From: Bufo bufo
Taxonomy: Eukaryota; Chordata; Amphibia; Anura; Bufonidae
Direction: 5' to 3'
NCBI RefSeq assembly: GCF_905171765.1
Contig: NC_053392.1
Coordinates: 33,038,192 to 33,102,191, forward strand
DNA length: 64,000 nucleotides
Every line of letters begins with the position of its first letter. Position 1 is the first letter of the stretch. Positions 10,971 through 22,925 of this stretch are shown here, one piece after another. A program made the position numbers and the translations under genes. The notes beneath the pieces were generated by a model that was not told the origin of the DNA, made no database searches, and saw nothing but the letters and a program-made list of their open reading frames with translations.

Positions 10971-12076
10971 TGGGGGGCTCTGTATAGGGGTATTTTATAC
11001 TTGGGCACATTATGGTGTGTACTATGGGGAAGGGGAGAGATGAGTACTATGGGCTCATCTATGGGGGCCATTCAGAAGGGGTATTTTATAGTTGCAAATT
11101 ATGGGGGACACTGAGGGCATCTACTGGGGCACTATATTTGGGGCATTTTATACTGGTACATTATGGGGGGCACTAGGAAGGGGGGAGAGGAGCACTATGG
11201 GGCATTTACTGGGGGCACTTTATAGGGGTATTTTATACTGGCACATTATGGGGGCACATTAGCTCAACTGGGGGCATTAAAAGGGGGTATTTTTTGCACT
11301 GGCACATTATAAGGAGAATTATTACTACTGGGGGGGCATTATGATGGGCTTTATTACTACTGGGGGTCTATGGGGAACATGATTACTAGTATGGGCACTA
11401 TGGGAGCATTATTACTTCTGGGGCACAGTGGGGACATGTTGGGGGCACTGTAGGAGCACTATTACTACCATGTGTGCTCTAGCAGAGAATTATTCCTATT
11501 GGTGGGACTTTTGGGAGCACTATTAGCTTGGCACAGTATCAGCTTACCACAATTATTTTTGGGGGACGTTATGCTTACACTATTAGTGTCAGGGGAACTA
11601 TTTGCTGGGCGCAGTTATTTTAGGGCACTGTGTGCCAATAATTATTAAAGGGCACTATCTGCATGGTACTACTATTATCAGGGGGTTTATCTGTTTCTGC
11701 AGTATAGTATTGGGGAGCACAGCGGCACAGTATTGGGGGTGGTAGGATGATTTGTCCGGAAGATGGGAGGATGATGTTTGTCAAACTGCAGATACGAGAA
11801 ATGGCTGAAAAATTGTGGTCTGGTCTGAAGGTCTGAAAAGAGAAGATGAGAAAAGAGAACATCTACATCAAAGAGACGTCACTGGATGTAAGAGGTATGT
11901 GGGAGTGGATGGAGGGGTTAGTAGTACAGTACTAACTGCACATAAAAAAATAAAAATAAGTAATCTGCAGAATACTATATATTTGTGTCAGAAGTTCTGC
12001 TTTTTTAATTTTTAGAATAATGATACAGCCATTTTATTTGATACTTTTGTGCTGATTATTATTTTTTTTTTCTATA
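10971..12076. other. Degenerate G-rich repeat and unassigned tail of the element
   Basis: To about 11500 the sequence holds irregular GGGGCACTATGG and GGGGCATT words, decayed versions of the minisatellite. From 11500 to 12076 it is mixed sequence with one purine-rich stretch (about 11815-11880). I see no gene. Confidence 0.6.
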
Positions 12077-12245
12077 TTAAGGGACACTATAGCCACCAGG
12101 ACCACAACAGCTAAACGTAGTGGTTCTGGTGTCTATAGCATGTTTCTGCAAGCTTTTTAATGTAAACACTGCCTTTTCAGGAAAAAAAAGGCAGTATTTA
12201 CATTACTGCCAAGAAAAACCTATAGTGGCCACTCATCATTATTAA
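12077..12245. mobile_element. Short TTAA-flanked MITE
   Basis: Bounded by TTAA at 12077-12080 and 12242-12245. The ends carry an imperfect inverted repeat (GGGACACTATAG on the left, CTATAGTGGCC on the right). An internal hairpin is formed by AAACACTGCCTTTT and AAAAAGGCAGTATTT near 12165-12200. It has no coding capacity. Confidence 0.55.
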
Positions 12246-12390
12246 AGTTTACTACTCTACGAGGTGTGTGGATTTTTTTTTTTGTGTGTTGTGGTGGTGG
12301 GTGTGATTGAATGCTAGGGTGTGGGAAGGCGGGATCCAGGGGGCCCAAGTAAATTCTTGCCCAGGGTCCAATCAATATTAAAGACGGCCC

Positions 12391-13021
12391 TGGCTCTCCA
12401 CCATGTTAGACCCTCGCTACCGGTCCAAAATGAGGACCTTTTATATACCCGCTGAGAGGGAGGACAAACTGAACTATTATAGACATCCTATGTAGCCAGT
12501 TGGACGCTGCCTATCTGCGCCATTGTCCATCCTCTTGCAGGTCTAACCGGGGGGGCCCTCTGCGCTCACGTTCCACTGCCATGGATGCTGGGGGGTGGGG
12601 TGGCAGGAGCAGTACCAGCTCCATCAGCAGCAGCCTGAGTCTAAAGTCGCTGATGAGCAGCTTTCTTCACCCGCATAGTGAAGAAACTACTCACCAGCAG
12701 CTAGACATAGAGAAGAACCTTAACCAGCAGGTGGTGGCATACTTGGAGTGCACCCTGCCTGCCGTCATTGAAAATCCGCTGGACTACTGGGCAGAGAAAC
12801 TGGATTTGTGGCCACAACTGGCCGAGTTTGCCCTGAAAAAGCTGTCCTGCCCGGCTAGTAGTGTGGCATCAGAGCGGGTGTTTAGTGTGGCGGGGGCCAT
12901 AGTAACCCCAAGGAGAACTCGCCTGTCCACCCAAAATGTGGAGAGACTGACCTTTGTCAAGATGAATCAGGCGTGGTTCAGCCAGGATTTCCACCCACCA
13001 ATGCCTGATGCATCAGATTAG
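12391..13021 (+). pseudogene. hAT-B transposase, C-terminal part with dimerisation domain
   Basis: Last part of the gene begun at 1-316 and 8740-9476. Near 12400 it reads TMLDPRYRSKM, the LDPRY motif that precedes the dimerisation domain, followed by a stop near 12493. A 173-residue open frame (12500-13021) then gives a Ser-rich stretch, DYWAEKLDLWPQLAEFALKK and SSVASERVFSVAG, the hAT dimerisation domain with the catalytic Glu. It ends at a natural stop (13019-13021). The domain is well preserved although the gene is in three separated pieces. Confidence 0.85.
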
Positions 13022-13189
13022 ATCATCCATGCTGCCTCACCTAAACCTTGACAAAAGAGACCGTTTTATTCTGGCTACCTGCCTCAGCTATTCTGATGCT
13101 GCCACCTGCCTGATGCCACACATGTGATGACAAGCGCTCCTTTTTATATCAACCATCGTCAACGAGTACTGTTAGTGCCACCCACCTCC

Positions 13190-13735
13190 CCACTCTGTCC
13201 CCGGGTCACTCTGTGGTCTCCTGATGCTGCTGCCATCTCCACTCTATGTGACCTTGCCACTCTGTGGTCTCCTGATGCTGATGCTACCTCTACACTATGT
13301 CACCTTGCTACTCTGTGGTCTCCTAATGTTGTTGCCATCTCCACACTATGTCACCTTGCCACTCTGTGGTCTTCTGATGCTGCTGCCACCTCTACACTCT
13401 GTCATTGTGCCACTCTGTAGTCTCCTGATGCTGCTGCTAACTCAACACAATGTCACCTTGCCTCTCTGTGGCCTCCTCATGCTGCTGCCACCTACATACT
13501 ATGTCACCTTGCTACTCCCTGGTTTCCTGATGCTGCTTCCACCTCCACACTCTGTCATTGTGCCACTCTGTGGTCTTCTGATCCTGCTGCCACCTCCACA
13601 CTATGTCACCTTGCCACTCTGTGGTTTCCTGATGCTGCTGCCACCTCCACACTATGTCATTGGGCCACTATGTGGACTTCTCATGCTGTTCCCACCCTCC
13701 CCACTCTATGACCGGGCCACTATTTTACCTTTTTG
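13190..13735. repeat. Minisatellite, unit about 51 bp, hAT-B 3' region
   Basis: About ten units of CACTCTGTGGTCTCCTGATG, CTGCTGCCACCTC and CACACTATGTCACCTTG. The 51-bp period equals 17 codons and keeps an artificial Leu-rich frame open (13224-13745). It lies directly downstream of the transposase stop. Confidence 0.9.
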
Positions 13736-14632
13736 GCCTGAATGACATCATCATTTGTTTGACCATTCTTTTGATCTGTCAGAATGAAGGAAAAATGAGA
13801 CGCACAACGGATCCTGTCTGTGTAGCAGCTGTAAGGCCTGTATGGTCCCATCAGAATTTGTTTATGATTTGGTAGCCAAAAGCAGGAGTGGGTACAAAAC
13901 ACAGAATACATGCAAATATTCCATTCACGTGTTCATCTCTGTTTTGGATCCAATCCCGTGTTTTATTGGCATTAGCAATACTGATGGATTACTGACCAAA
14001 TTCTGACCGAGTGAAGGCGGTTGCTCCACAGACAGGATCCATTTTTTGGGGGGGGTTATTGTTCTGACAGATCAGAGGAAGGGCAAAATAATCAGTGGCG
14101 TTAACTCAAACTTACTGCTGACACCCTCTCCACTCTGTCGGGGGGCTCTACTTGTATAAGCGTTTAATAGAACAGGTTCTGTAGACATCTACCGTATGTG
14201 GAATCAGCTAACTACAGTGTAAAAGAAGTGCGCTCTTTCATGCAATAGTAGTATCTTGGGCCTCTTCACGGTTCTTTATACAGTGTACCTGATGCTAATA
14301 TCAACCTGTAAGGCTAAGTTCACACTTGAGTTATTTGGTCAGTTTTGGCCCCATAACTGCTCGAAGAAGTGAAGTGTGCAGTGATTCTAAGAGCGACGTC
14401 TGTCATCTGCATGTCATACTGACTCACAGTATAATTTCACTACCACAGCAGACTCCCTATGCGTGTTACTGCCAGGCAAAGTGTTCTACACCACTATAAA
14501 GGCTCCCTGCAACCAGGAAATAGCAGTTTTTTTAACGCGATTGGCCACAAATTAATTTGGATCGAATCAAATCGTTTCGGAAAATGCAGCGAACCAACCG
14601 AATCAAATTTTTTAGAAATTCGCTCATCTCTG
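13736..14632 (+). mobile_element. hAT-B 3' non-coding region and terminus
   Basis: Non-coding tail of hAT-B. It ends with AAATTCGCTCATCTCTG (to 14632), the reverse complement of the TAGAGATGAGCGAATTT-type terminus used by the elements at 15024 and 20440. The left end of this copy lies outside the window. No gene is seen. Confidence 0.6.
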
Positions 14633-15023
14633 ACTAAAACTTTCCCCTGAAAAAAACAAGCAGTCACACAGCTGTCTCAATGTATAAATTAAAAAGTTAT
14701 TGGGGTTAGAATATTGCAATGAAAAATACAAATTGTTTTTAATAAAAAAGCGATTTTATTATGCAATAGTAATAAAACATAAAAAAAATTGATTTTGTCA
14801 TAGTATAAACTTACTTACACTTCATAAAAAAATTTAAAACCTCAACAAAATTAAATAAATGCTCAAAAAGCCATTTGTACCCCAAAATGATTCAAATATA
14901 AACTACAACTTGTTCCACAATGAACGAGCTCTCATATAACTCAGTCAACAAAAAAATGTAAAATATGTGACTCAAATAATTATTCCAGCAAAATTTATGG
15001 TCCAAAATTCAAATGCTAATAAA
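14633..15023. other. AT-rich spacer without gene
   Basis: AT-rich sequence with many short A and T runs between two hAT termini. No reading frame or repeat could be assigned. Confidence 0.5.
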
Positions 15024-15805
15024 TAGAGATAAGCGAATCGAAGTTGATGAAGTGGAATTCGATCTGAATTTCAGGAAAAATTCCTCGTGCTTCGTGGTAA
15101 AGATTTTTTTTTTTATAAAATGGCTGCTGCACATGTTAGAAAAAGGAAGTAAGAAGCCACGGAATAAGGGATCACCCATAATGCCATGCAGACAGCCAAT
15201 CAGCAGACAGCCAACCCCTGTGATGTCACAGCCCTATAAAAAGCCTCCTCCTGCCCGGTCTCCACCATTTTCCAGTGAACTTAGTGCAGGAAGAGATGTG
15301 ACTAGGCACTAGGGACAGTGACTTTATTCACCAAATATTACTATTGAGAAATTCAGGGACAGCTAAGTGATAGTGTAGAGATACAATAGGGAGGCTTTAT
15401 TCACACTATAGGGAGAGAGCAGGGACAATTGAACAGTGTAAAGTGGGTAATAGGAGCTATTCTATTACACCTTGTTGCACTAATTGGGGTGAAAAACGCG
15501 TTCTAACACTGCTGATACGTTCTAATACTACATAAGTTATGTCAGTAATCCTTGATTCTGTTGGAATTAGGGTGAAACTGCGGTCTGATACTCCAGAATG
15601 TGGGGGGTTTGCTTTCTTTTATATATAATTCAATCCGTTAGTCCCTTATTGTCTAATTGGGGTGAAATTGCGGCCTGATACTTCAAGTTTTGGGGTGTTC
15701 ATTTTTTAATATAAATAAGTACATACATTCATCCTTGATTCTGGCGTTAAATTGCGTCCTGGCACTACTGGTCTTTTAGCCTTACAGTTACTTTTACAAT
15801 CCAGT

Positions 15806-16380
15806 ATGTCCGACAGACAGTTGACAGGCCCTTTTAAGGGAACGGGCAGTGGCCACAATGTTTCTGGAGCTGGCAGAAGTAGCAGCAGAAGAAGGGGGGT
15901 GGTAGCAGCAATCACAGTGACAGGCCAGAGCTGCCTGTGGTCCTGTTTTGACCAGCAACCCAGCTGTCCTTAAATGGTTGACTTGGTCTTCAATTTTATC
16001 TCAAGTGACATCAGATACCCCCAGCCAGGAGTCGATGGGTTTCTCTGACACCACGCTAAGTTGGCATAACCCGGGAGCAAGCTCTGTGCCCCCACCTGTC
16101 CTGAACCTGCCTCTTTCATTTTCTGTTCCCTCTGCTCAAGAAGGATTGTATGCCGGCTCTTGTATGCCACTTTTCAGCGAGGACAAGATTCTAGAGGACA
16201 GTTAGCAGCTAGTGCCCAGTCAAGATGTGGAAGAGAGATCCGCTGCTTCCGCCGGTAGGCTGGCAAATATCGATAATGAGAGTGGCGTGGGAGCTGGTGT
16301 TGTGAGCGGTTTGGCACGTGGCCCTGAGACTGGAAAGAACTAGCGGTGCATAGGTTCACGGATGCAGGGGCAGCAGGCAG
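15806..16380 (+). pseudogene. hAT-C transposase, N-terminal part
   Basis: Starts at the ATG for MSDRQLTGPFKGTG (15806) with a Ser/Gly/Arg-rich stretch. After a frame change near 15945 the reading continues as NPAVLKWLTWSS, SILSQVTSDTPSQESMGF and a Pro/Ser-rich part to a stop near 16203, then more remnant coding (DVEERSAASAGRLANIDNES) to about 16340. No known domain is recognised. Position and composition fit the N-terminal extension ahead of the BED finger. At least one frameshift and two stops. Confidence 0.5.
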
Positions 16381-16995
16381 TCAGCACTGAGTGATGGGGG
16401 GGAAATGCCATACTCGGATGTCAGCATGGCCATTTGTAGAATCTGTGTTGGCACGACGGCCCTGCGTCAACACATGCAGTGTCATCTTAAAATGGCATGG
16501 GAAAACCGTGGCGCTAATGTAGTGTCACAGCCTGATGCAGCAACCACTGCATCACCCAGTGCCCCGCACCCCTTCTCCAGCAGTCATGGCTCTACCACCT
16601 CAGCAGAAGGGAGTTGTGTTCCCTTCCCATCATCTACTGGTCCTGATGCTCCTGCACCTTCTCCTACTCCTAGTCACTTATTTCGTCAGCAATCGATCAC
16701 AGAGGCAATTGCAAAAATACAACAGTATGCGTGCACTCATCCATTGGCGCAGAAGCTGAAAGTGCTCCTGGCCAAGTTGCTACAGTCACTCCCTTTCCAT
16801 GTGGTGGACTTTGCACCTTTCAGAGAACTGATGGCTTGTGCCGAGCTAATTTGGAGAGTCCCAATCCATCATTACTTCTCCAAAAAGGCTGTACCAGCCC
16901 TGAACACATATGATGGACAGAAGGTGGGCCAGTCCTTAAGACTGTCGGTGTCTGCTAAAGTTCAAGGCAGCGCCGACGAGTGGAGCTGTAACTAG
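16381..16995 (+). pseudogene. hAT-C transposase, BED finger and start of core
   Basis: The open frame 16405-16995 contains AICRIC (C-x2-C) and HMQCHL (His pair), a BED-type zinc finger at residues about 10-28. Next come a Ser/Thr/Pro-rich linker and a helical segment ending in HHYFSKKAVPAL, which corresponds to RHYFSRRAIPFL of hAT-A1. A stop at 16993-16995 (TGTAACTAG) interrupts the core where the first catalytic Asp would be expected; the equivalent of TTDTWTS reads SADEWSCN. Confidence 0.75.
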
Positions 16996-17004
16996 GGTCA
17001 AGCA

Positions 17005-17345
17005 CAATACATGTCTTTTACGGCCCACTTGGTAAATGTGGTTCCTGCCCAGCCACACCAGCAACTTGGCCAGGTGACGGCACTGCCACCTCCACATTCT
17101 CAAGCTGTGTCATGCGCCATTGTCCTCCTCTGCCTCCTCAATCTGCACCGTGTCCTCAGCCTCCAATGCAGGCACAATACAGAGTGCTCCTCCAGCATAC
17201 CACCTGTGTAGAGCACGGCGGTGTCACGCTGTTCTGCACCTGGTTTGCCTGGGTGAACGGAGTCACACTAGGGAGGAACTGCTCCACATCCTTCAAGAGG
17301 AAATTGAATCCTGGCTGCCTAGCACCCTTATGACTAGTAACAATC
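17005..17345 (+). pseudogene. hAT-C transposase, core fragment
   Basis: Continues the core in shifted frames: YMSFTAHLVNV (equivalent to YISITAHWVNA), then a Ser-rich stretch and CHAVLHLVCLG, then an EEIESWLP segment. It aligns with 1-245 of hAT-B and 5850-6070 of hAT-A1. Similarity ends near 17330, before the second catalytic Asp. Non-functional. Confidence 0.7.
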
Positions 17346-18880
17346 ACTTCCAGCCCATGCTGGTGTCTCCTAGCAATATAAGACCCATAAAGAACATAAG
17401 GATGCATCAATCTTTACTTTTTCACCTGTTTAAAGTAATAACTAACCAACTTTTTAGAAAAGGTAAAGAAGGACACACATCTTTATGTAGCACTTCACAG
17501 TTGTATCCAACATAGCATATCATACATTTTTGTGAGACAGGTCACACTTTCCAATATATAGAGGTGTATCAAATATAACATATTGGCATAACTAGATAGG
17601 CTTCAGTCGTACGTTAGTCCAACATTTCAGCAAGGTGAAGTGACCACCAAAATAGGGTCAATGGTAGCTCATAGCAACACTAAGAGGGGTGTGTGCTTTG
17701 TTTCAACCCTTTTACAAATTGTTTCAAGGGACAACTTGAAAGCTTGTTGCTGCACATGAGATTAGTAAAAGCTGCTGTTCTAAGTTACAATCATGTCTAT
17801 CAGATTCCTTCCATGTGGGAAGCCATGTATACGTGATTCTCTAGTCAAAAAGTTTCCAGATATGGACTGACCACGTTTATAAATGTAATGTTCTGGTTAA
17901 AATAAATCAAACTTTCCATGACATCTAGCAGCGGCTTATCCGACTTCCCTTACAGCTGTAGACATGTTTTTCAATCCAAACTTGAATATTTATGGAGGAG
18001 CAAGGAAAGAAAGCTGTCATGTTATCTTACATCTATAATATCTTTAGCTTTAAAGGAATTGTCCAGCTTTTTAGCTTTTTAGATTTCAACCCCAGCCTGG
18101 AATATAGGTGGAAAAAGCCATACTCACTTGCTCCATGCTTCTGCATTCCGGATCCCTGGCTCTCTTCACTGGTCTTTTGCTCACCCTGTTCCACCACTCT
18201 CAGGTGGGGCAGAAGAAGGCTGGTCCTACTTCCTGACTAGAGAGAGAAACAAGACTAGCATCTGTTTCCATAGGCCCCAGTTTCTCTCCATACTCCTTAA
18301 CAAGAAGGAAAAAGACCACAGAGTCAAGAAGATAGAAAATCTGCATGACCAAGTGAGAAGTCAGTCAGCGATGTAGGCTACTACAGCATTTTAGACTTTG
18401 CTGCTGTGGAGGGATTGCAGTTAAGACCCCCGTCACACTTGCACAGGATTTGGCCGATCGTAGACATTTGAACTCACACACTACAGTGCGAATTGCAGGC
18501 ATAAATGCTCTCTAGTGAAAGAGACTTTAGCAAGACAGAATGCCTAGAGTGCCATTGTCTGCCACTTTGCCAGTCTCCATACCTCGCTATTTGAGGAAAG
18601 AATTTGTACTGTGCCCAGATTATTGTTGGATGCACTCAATTAAAGAGAGACGTTTTTTCTTCTACCTCTGGCCTGGTTCTCTGACTCCTAGTATACCGTA
18701 TGCTGGCCATTTCAATGTACATGCCCTGCCTTGCGCCCATCCTAACACCCAACATCACAGACACCCCAACTCCCATAAGGCAGGAAACACTAGCATCAGG
18801 GTGTCGTATTCCTATACAATTCGTGCTTACAGAAAAAATACAAACGTGAGCTGATTAAGCGGGGGTTACTAGGTATTAGT
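17346..18880. other. Intergenic region without recognised gene
   Basis: Mixed-composition sequence. A possible interspersed repeat begins near 18046 (TTTAAAGGAATTGTCCAG, a start often seen in short amphibian repeats; this is recollection, not tested). Open frames here are short and show no family features. Nothing else could be supported. Confidence 0.45.
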
Positions 18881-19140
18881 ACTCTAGCATCACTTAGACA
18901 CCTTCTCATTCTTCAGGGAGAAAATATATAAAAACAATTACAATCCAAAATCTAATAACACAATAATTATGCTCAGAGGCTGGGATAATCTCCAAGGATT
19001 ACTCTTCTTCTTATAAAAATTGCCAAAGTCAATGATAACACAAAGGCAGACACTGAAGACACCTTCCCTGCAGATGGTATGTATTATATGGTACACATTT
19101 AGACAGTGCTACATCTACTGTATATGATAAGGGCTTCCAA
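18880..19140. repeat. Unclassified dispersed repeat, copy 1
   Basis: Shares an ordered series of words with 54305-54530: CAAAATCTAATAA, GGATTACTC, CTTATAAAAATTGCC, CAAAGGCAGACACTG and CAGATGGTATGT. The two copies differ by many substitutions and small gaps, so it is an old dispersed repeat of unknown class. Confidence 0.6.
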
Positions 19141-19531
19141 CCAGCACCAATATAGCAGGGTGTAGTCAATGTTCTCAAATGACCTCCTAAAAAAATACAA
19201 CACAGCACAAAATTGTAAAACATATCATAATCTTTATTATTTCATGATTAAAATTACAAAAAGTATAAAATAGACCCAAACTTGGAGGTAAGAGAACACG
19301 TGAAAACAATCTACAGGTAAATCCCAGTAGACATCTCTAGTGCAGCCCTCTGGAAACCATGCCTGGTCACTTATCATTTGTGGACCGATCCTCACTCTGT
19401 CACTCTGCTTAATAGCTGCACCTGATGATACTGTTGCTGAAACGCACACATGCAGCTTACAGTGAGAGTAATGTAATCGCCGTCTGTAGGCCTTACTGAT
19501 TATTTAGAATGCAGGGACAAAGGCGATAGCT
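19141..19531. other. Spacer without recognised gene
   Basis: No conserved reading frame or repeat identified. Short open frames on the minus strand show no family features. Confidence 0.4.
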
Positions 19532-20010
19532 TAGGGTACTTTCACACTTGCGGCAGAAGATTCCAGCAGGCAGTTCTGTCGCTTGAACTGCCTGCCGGGT
19601 CCGGCAAAACATATGCAAACTGATGGCAAACCGGATGCGGATTCGTCCGACAAATGCATTGAAATGCCGGATCCGTCTCTCCGGTGCCATCCGGAAAAAA
19701 CGGATCCGGTATAAATTTTATTAGCTTTTTTTGCATTGAAAGCCGGCACTAATACACTTCAATGTAAATTAATACCGGCATTCCGGCAAGTGTTCAGTCT
19801 TGTTGGCCGGAGAGAAAAACAGTATTTTCTCCATCCTGAAATGACGAAATGACAAAAAGACTGAACTGAAGACATCCTGATGCATCCTGAATGGATTGCG
19901 CTCCATTCAGAATGCATTAGGATAAAACTGATCAGTTCTTCTTTGGTATAGAGCCCCTAGGATGGAACTCAGTGCCGGAAAAGGATAACGCTCGTGTGAA
20001 AGTACCCAGC
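19532..20010. mobile_element. MITE with GGGTACTTTCACAC inverted ends
   Basis: The left end TAGGGTACTTTCACACTTGC mirrors the right end CGTGTGAAAGTACCC (about 19993-20007). The interior holds many CCGGATCC and GCCGG words and no gene. AGCT occurs close to both ends, but a clean target duplication is not resolved. Confidence 0.65.
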
Positions 20011-20439
20011 TGCCAGGCTTATTGTGAGGAGGTCTCACCACTGGTACACCACTGAGCAGGCCAAATGATGGCCTTGATTCTCACACACAGGTTCTGTAAG
20101 AGCTCCAGGTTTTTTCCTCTCCCCCTTCTTTTTGCCTCCAAGAGAGACAATTGACTGTGGAACAGGAAGTTAAATACGTTTTGAAGTCCTGACATCAGGC
20201 ATCACTCAACAGGGGGTACCGCTTACAATTTAGTGCCAATGTGGTTACTTGTGTAACACTAAGGAAACTTGTTTGGAGGAATTACAGCTGCTGTATCCGG
20301 CATTTTTGGACAGCTGACACTTTTCTTTCCTCCTCTTTTTCTCTCAAGTCTGCTCCTTGTGGGGTTATCTGCCCTTGGAGTTATTTTCATTTTAAGTGGT
20401 TTTTTTTTAGGAAGTGAAGTACGTACGTTTAATTGAGAT
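20011..20439. other. Spacer without recognised gene
   Basis: Mixed sequence with pyrimidine-rich stretches (about 20110-20150 and 20320-20350). No gene or repeat assigned. Confidence 0.4.
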
Positions 20440-20983
20440 TAGAGATGAGCGAATCGAATCCCACGAAGTGGAATTCGATCCGAATTTCAGGATAAATTTG
20501 ATTCACCTCGAAGCCAAATTTCCTCGTGCTTCGTGTCAGCGAATCGATTTAACCTGAAATAGTGTAAAAATAAAAAATCATACTTACTGCCTCCATTTGC
20601 TCACGATGGGCTTGCCGGCCTCTATCTTGATTGAAGATCTCAGCCGAAATCCCGTGTGTATGACATCACCACGCTGGCCGGCGTGATGATGTAATCTCGC
20701 GCCCTCGAGATTTTGCTCCGGATCTTCATGCAAGATGGCTGCAGGCATCCCTTCGCGAGCAAATGGAGGCGATAAGTTTGATTTAATTTATTTTTTAATG
20801 TTAATTTCACACTGTTTTTACACTTAGATGCCGCGATCATGTGCTATCGCTGCTCTCTATCATTGAACCTGCTATTTACAAAAAAATGCGCTTCATGACC
20901 AAGTTATTTGTCACAAAGCAAATGTTTTTGTAAAATTCGGCGAATCGGCTGAATCGAGCTTTTCATAAATTCGCTCATCTCTA
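20440..20983. mobile_element. Complete non-autonomous hAT (544 bp) with 8-bp duplication
   Basis: The ends TAGAGATGAGCGAATCGA and TAAATTCGCTCATCTCTA are inverted repeats. ATTGAGAT flanks both sides exactly (20432-20439 and 20984-20991), an 8-bp hAT duplication. The first 100 bp match the start of hAT-C, so this is probably a deletion derivative mobilised by a hAT-B/C-type transposase. The interior has a near-palindromic segment (CATTTGCTC near 20597 and GAGCAAATG near 20758). Confidence 0.9.
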
Positions 20984-20991
20984 ATTGAGAT

Positions 20992-22085
20992 GTCTACTTT
21001 TCCATCTTTTTTCCATGAAATACCCCTTTATCAGCAATCACCTCCCCCAGATGCTTCCTGTAACTGTAAATCAAATTAGCCCAACAATGAGGAGGAATTT
21101 AGGACCCTATTCTATTGCACTATATGGACAATTAAAAAAAGAAAATGTTGCTGGAGTGCTTGACCGAAGGTTTGTTGTCTTCAAGCAAGTCAATGACTCA
21201 TGGATTGTCTCCATCCATATTCTTCCTACTCACAACTATATTTTTCAATTTGTTGGATCTCCTCAATATGCATCCGTAATGAATTGGTGAAATTCATAAT
21301 TTGTTGTTGTTTTTTTACACTGGTAGCATTAACTCCAGTCCTTGTTTCTGTCAACCACAATAATGCAAAATTTCTCAATTCATGACAAAGTTCAAAGGAA
21401 CCAATATTTTCTCAGTTTTTTTTTCTTACTGCCCATCAGGATTCGTTAGTTGAATATTGTTGAATAGTGTCTTTGAACAAAGTACAAAATGTACAATGCA
21501 ATTCTAAAATATAAGAAGAACAGTCACGACCACATACCACCTTTTACTGTTTGGTCAGATGAGATCAAGAAAAACTTGACAAATCCTGTCCATAAAAAAT
21601 ACCCAAAAGACTTTGTGGTATGCATTTACCCATCTCCTTCGTTGTCCATTTTTCCTTAAAAGCTGAAGAAATTTTGCTTCGATATTGTATGATCCTGCTG
21701 GCTTCTGTTATCTCATCTCCTGCTTCACCTTTATTGTATGGAGTTCTCTTAGAATGGACTTCTACATATGTGTGTTTACTTGATTTTTTAAGGTCATCGG
21801 ATCAGGATCTATATTTTCTAACCTTTAATCAAGACAACTGGACAATGTATAATATATGCAAAAGGATCAAGAACAAAAATAGATTGCATGATATATTTCA
21901 TAAAGTTACATCCTTCCATAGAGCTACGCACATTCAAACCACAAATTGAATTCAGCCTTTGACCCATTGTTACTTTTTTGGAAATTTTTGCATTCGTTAA
22001 CAAAGTTACTTGTTTTTGATTGCTTTTAGAATTCTGAGAATATCTTATAAGAAAATTCATACAACTTACATTTTATGCTTTACAG
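20992..22085 (+). other. Upstream region or intron of olfactory receptor 1
   Basis: No open gene, but from about 21180 the sequence is recognisably similar to 59600-60251 upstream of receptor 2: GGATCTCCTCA, TGGTCAGA, GGTCAAGAACAAAAATAGATTGCAT (as adjacent words) and GCTTTTAGA occur in the same order. The receptor duplication therefore included upstream sequence. The missing first coding exon should lie here or further upstream, but I could not identify it. Confidence 0.55.
22068..22085 (+). other. Predicted splice acceptor of receptor 1 main exon
   Basis: TTTTATGCTTTACAG directly precedes GGTGTACATTTAAA. The same T-rich acceptor and the first exon codons recur at 60252, and the receptor frame has no ATG before transmembrane segment 1. 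Both points support splicing from an upstream exon. Confidence 0.6.
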
Positions 22086-22925
22086 GGTGTACATTTAAAC
22101 ACAAATTTTGGGAACCATACCTTGGTGGATGAACTTTTTTTCACTGGTTTTCCTCAAGGTCTGCAGATGAGAATTTTACTGTTCATTGGTGTGTTAATTA
22201 TTTATATATTGACCGTGTTGGGTAACAGTTTTCTTATTTGCACTGTCATCCTCAGCCCTCAGTTGCACACAGCAATGTATTATTTCCTCTGTAATTTGTC
22301 TTTTATTGATTTGATTTTCTCATCAACTTCTGTTCCACAAATTCTGTTTGATGTATTTTCCAAACAAAGACGAATTTCTGTCACCGGCTGCCTAACACAA
22401 GTGTACTTTGGTTTGATTGCAGGAAGCACTGAGTGTGTGCTACTGGCGGTAATGGCCTATGACCGGTATATCGCCATAAGCTTCCCCTTATATTACACCA
22501 TCATCATGAGCTGGAGGACATGTAAATACATCACAGTCATTATGTGGTCATGGAGTATAATTATAAATGTAGTTCCTCCAATCCTAAAGCCTTATGTATT
22601 CTGTAGAGGAAACCAGGTCAATCATTTTGCTTGTGAGATTTTAGTCCTTCTAGAGCTGATGTGTGGAGACATCTTGTTTTATAAATTAACTATATTCATT
22701 GAGAGTATTTTTGTCCTGTTCTTTCCATTTGTTTTCATTGTGCTCTCTTATATCTGTATCATTATATCAGTATTAAAAATCAACTCAGCAGATGGCAGAT
22801 CAAAGGCATTTTCAACCTGTGCCTCCCACCTGACCGTGGTTTTTATGCTCTATGGGACGAACATGACCACATACATGGGGCAAGGAAAAAAATATTCATC
22901 AGACATAAAGTACATTTCTATAATA

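Larger units (their letters stand above)
9477..12390. mobile_element. Minisatellite-rich non-autonomous element inserted in hAT-B
   Basis: About 2.9 kb that separates two parts of the hAT-B gene. It starts with a GC-rich segment holding a short inverted repeat (TAGGCTGCAGG and GGCAGCCTATC near 9478-9510), has a long minisatellite (9640-10970) that decays into irregular G-rich repeats (to about 11500), and ends with GGGTCCAATCAATATTAAAGACGGCCCTG near 12360-12390 (written here as two adjacent words, GGGTCCAATC and AATATTAAAG, then ACGGCCCTG). The right end resembles a DNA-transposon terminus. No left partner or target duplication could be fixed, so the left edge is approximate. No protein-coding gene is seen. 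Confidence 0.55.
15024..17345 (+). mobile_element. hAT-C: 5' part of a second hAT-B-family copy
   Basis: Begins with TAGAGATAAGCGAATCGAAG (15024), one base different from the terminus at 20440. The following GTGGAATTCGATC and TTCCTCGTGCTTCGTG words are shared with that element's start. Coding remnants run rightward from 15806 to about 17340, then similarity stops without a terminus, so the copy is truncated at its 3' side inside the catalytic core. Confidence 0.7.

Noticed and set aside
9618..11114. Many reading frames rich in Gly, Tyr, Trp and His on both strands
   Set aside because: By-products of the 39-bp minisatellite period; both strands are equally open.
13224..13745. 173-residue Leu-rich frame that looks like a membrane protein
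   Set aside because: It is the 51-bp tandem repeat downstream of the hAT-B stop; the hydrophobicity comes from CTG/CTC repeats.
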